Below, one piece after another: positions 6,206 to 7,699 of a DNA stretch of 7,699 bases (position 1 is its first letter; each line of letters opens with the position of its first letter). Source of the DNA: an uncultured Ruminococcus sp. (GTDB taxonomy: Bacteria; Bacillota_A; Clostridia; Oscillospirales; Ruminococcaceae); NCBI GenBank assembly GCA_902782875.1, contig CACZPE010000146.1:1-7699 (forward strand), read 5' to 3'. A model generated the notes under the pieces. It was not told the DNA's origin. It worked only from the letters and a program-made list of their open reading frames with translations, and made no database searches. Both the position numbers and the translations under genes were made by a program.

Positions 6206-7699
6206 ATGCAAAAAAAGAGAGCAATAGCACTTATTGCCGCTCTCTCTGTTTGTATGAGCGTGACTGTGCCTGCATTTGCAGACGAGTATACCGCCGAAGC
6301 ACCTGCTGCGGTAGTTGCTGACGATGTACAGCTCGAAGATACAGCAGAAGAGCCTTCCGCAGATGACGTAGTATACGCCGAGCCTGCGGAAAACACAGAG
6401 ACCACAGAAGAAACACCCGCCGAGGTTCCCGCAGAAGAGGAAGCTCCTGCTGAGGAGACTCCCGCAGAAGACACTACACCCGCCGAGGAAGTTCCCGCAG
6501 AAGAGGAAGCTCCTGCTGAGGAGACTCCCGCAGAAGACGCTACACCTGCTGAGGAAAATCCCGCAGATGAAACTCCTGCAGAAGACGCTACACCTGCTGA
6601 GGAGACTCCTGCTGAAGAAGCAGCACCTGTTGAAGATGCAGCTCCTGCAGAGGAAGTGCCCGTTTTTGATGAAACAACTCCCGCTGAAGAAGCTTCAGTT
6701 GATCTCGATTTAGACAAGCTTGAAGAGACCGCAGAGGAAGAGATTGTTGATGAAGAAGAACTTGATCTTTTCGCAGCTGTTCCTTCAGCTCCGGCTGTAA
6801 GAGCAACAGCAGGAAATGGTTCTGTTACTCTTTCGTGGAATAAGATATATGATGCAACATCATACAGAATCTATGTATATTTCCCGAGCACCGGCAGATA
6901 TGCACATCTTGCTACTCTTGAAGGCTCATCAGTAACCACATTTACAATAAACAACCTCAACAACGGCTCAAGGTATGCTTTCCTTGTAAGAGCATTCAAC
7001 GGCAGCACAGGTTCTTATTATTCTTCTTATGATGTAGTATATGCAACACCCAGTGCTCCTCTTGCAAGGCCTTCTGTTACAGCGACAGCAGGCAACGGTT
7101 ATGCTACATTGTCCTGGAATCCTGTAAGCGGCGCAACATCCTACAGGATATATGTATACTTCCCCAGCACCGGCAAATATGTACATATGGCTACTACATC
7201 CGCTACTTACTACACCAGGTACAATATGCAGAATGGTGCAAGAGTAGGCTTCCTTGTAAGAGCATTCAACGGCAATACTGGTTCTGCATATACATCTGCT
7301 GATGTCAAGTATGTTACACCTTTTGGATCACTTGCAAAGCCTTCCGTTACAGCAACAGCAGGCAACGGCTATGCTACTCTCAGATGGGCCGCAGTATCAG
7401 GCGCAACATCCTACAGAATCTATGTATATTTCCCCAGCACAGGAAGATATGTACATCTTGATACAACAACAGGCACATCATATACCAGGTATAATATGCA
7501 GAACGGTGCAAAAGTAGGCTTCCTCGTAAGAGCATTCAACGGAAGCATCGGTTCTTCCTATTCTACTGCTGATGTAAAGTATGTAACTCCTTACAGCAGC
7601 CTTGCAAGACCTGCCGTTACAGCTACAGCAGGCAACGGCCAGATCACTCTCAGATGGAGCGCTGTATCAGGTGCAACTAGCTACAGAATCTACAGATAC
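6206..7699 (+). CDS. Secreted protein with acidic PAEE-rich tract and Fn3-like repeats (3' end outside the window)
   Basis: The frame stays open for 498 codons to the last base, so the C-terminus is missing. The start is firm: AGGAGG (6193-6198) lies 7 nt before ATG. Residues 1-25 form a Sec signal peptide with a KKR basic start, a hydrophobic core and an AFA cleavage site before Asp26; there is no lipobox. Residues 26-69 are acidic, 70-163 are built from PAEE/PAED-type units, and 164-192 are again strongly acidic. Such tracts act as extended spacers in surface proteins of Gram-positive bacteria. From 196 come Fn3-like repeats (196-288, 289-378, 379-468, and 469 onward cut off), each with TATAGNG, a conserved Trp in LSW or LRW, SYRIY, and FLVRAFNG near the end. 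There is no catalytic domain in view; cell-wall anchoring, dockerin or enzymatic parts, if any, lie beyond the window. A role in adhesion, matrix or carbohydrate binding is inference. It is divergent from the polysaccharide operon and has its own promoter. Confidence 0.93.
   Translation, partial: MQKKRAIALIAALSVCMSVTVPAFADEYTAEAPAAVVADDVQLEDTAEEPSADDVVYAEPAENTETTEETPAEVPAEEEAPAEETPAEDTTPAEEVPAEEEAPAEETPAEDATPAEENPADETPAEDATPAEETPAEEAAPVEDAAPAEEVPVFDETTPAEEASVDLDLDKLEETAEEEIVDEEELDLFAAVPSAPAVRATAGNGSVTLSWNKIYDATSYRIYVYFPSTGRYAHLATLEGSSVTTFTINNLNNGSRYAFLVRAFNGSTGSYYSSYDVVYATPSAPLARPSVTATAGNGYATLSWNPVSGATSYRIYVYFPSTGKYVHMATTSATYYTRYNMQNGARVGFLVRAFNGNTGSAYTSADVKYVTPFGSLAKPSVTATAGNGYATLRWAAVSGATSYRIYVYFPSTGRYVHLDTTTGTSYTRYNMQNGAKVGFLVRAFNGSIGSSYSTADVKYVTPYSSLARPAVTATAGNGQITLRWSAVSGATSYRIYRY
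6425..6538 (+). repeat. 48-bp direct repeat, period 66 bp, in the PAEE tract
   Basis: Bases 6425-6472 and 6491-6538 are identical over 48 bp, and the following 18 bases also align with few silent or near-silent changes. The unit encodes VPAEEEAPAEETPAED and keeps the reading frame (66 bp = 22 codons). Exact identity including third positions points to a recent duplication or slippage event. The neighbouring PAEE units further downstream have drifted more. Confidence 0.9.
6791..7699 (+). repeat. Tandem Fn3-like coding repeats (three complete, one partial)
   Basis: Units start at the Pro codons at 6791, 7070, 7340 and 7610, giving lengths of 93, 90 and 90 codons and a truncated fourth. GTAAGAGCATTCAACGG is identical in the first three units at 6986, 7256 and 7526, exactly 270 bp apart. 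Units 2 and 3 share YTRYNMQNGA and VGFLVRAFNG, while unit 1 differs there and has 3 extra residues, so 2 and 3 are the most recent copies. Confidence 0.88.

Noticed and set aside
6136..6717. Open minus-strand frame encoding a Ser-Ser-Ala-Gly repeat protein
   Set aside because: It is the antisense of the PAEE-rich tract: repetitive GAA/GAG and GCA/CCT codons leave the opposite frame open. It has no ribosome binding site, and the forward gene has a clear start, signal peptide and domain order.
6425..7699. CRISPR-like or mobile-element repeat array
   Set aside because: All repeats are in frame inside one coding sequence with protein-level periodicity (22 or 90-93 codons). There are no unique spacers and no cas or transposase genes.

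Overview
The window looks like the chromosome of a low- to mid-GC Gram-positive gut or rumen Clostridium relative, most like Ruminococcus or a neighbouring Oscillospiraceae/Lachnospiraceae genus. The grounds are strong AGGAGG-type ribosome binding sites, consensus sigma-A promoters, CDP-glycerol (teichoic-acid type) chemistry, RgpF-type rhamnan glycosyltransferase sequence, and a secreted Fn3 protein with a Gram-positive signal peptide. There is no rRNA or other marker, so the genus is an inference.

Layout. Bases 1-1781 (+) hold the end of an unrecognised gene and, overlapping it by ATGA, a 477-residue protein. That protein combines a methyltransferase-like N-terminal half with a kinase/phosphotransferase-like C-terminal half. 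A strong bidirectional terminator hairpin (1797-1829) separates this from a convergent three-gene operon on the minus strand. In transcription order the operon encodes: an 813-residue fusion of an RgpF-type glycosyltransferase with a CDP-glycerol glycerophosphotransferase-like domain (5814-3373); glycerol-3-phosphate cytidylyltransferase TagD (3348-2953); and a membrane acyltransferase-3 family protein (2915-1836). The operon starts at a promoter matching the sigma-A consensus at every position (TTGACA, 17 bp, TATAAT; 5911-5883).

The 391-bp divergent intergenic region (5815-6205) carries promoters for both directions and nested inverted repeats that no gene explains. From 6206 to the window end (+) runs a secreted protein with no stop in the window: signal peptide, acidic Pro-Ala-Glu-Glu tract containing a recent 48-bp duplication, then three complete and one cut-off Fn3-like repeats of 90-93 residues.

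How the genes fit together. TagD makes CDP-glycerol, and the transferase next to it has a C-terminal domain of the family that uses CDP-glycerol plus an N-terminal rhamnan-type glycosyltransferase domain. The acyltransferase could O-acylate the same polymer. The plain reading is a cassette that builds and decorates a glycerol-phosphate-substituted cell-surface polysaccharide. The methyltransferase/kinase-like protein probably acts in a related polysaccharide pathway. The Fn3 protein is a surface or secreted protein under separate control. Nothing here is clearly a new defence or mobile system; the most unusual items are the fusion enzyme, the degenerate methyltransferase/kinase protein and the structured intergenic region.
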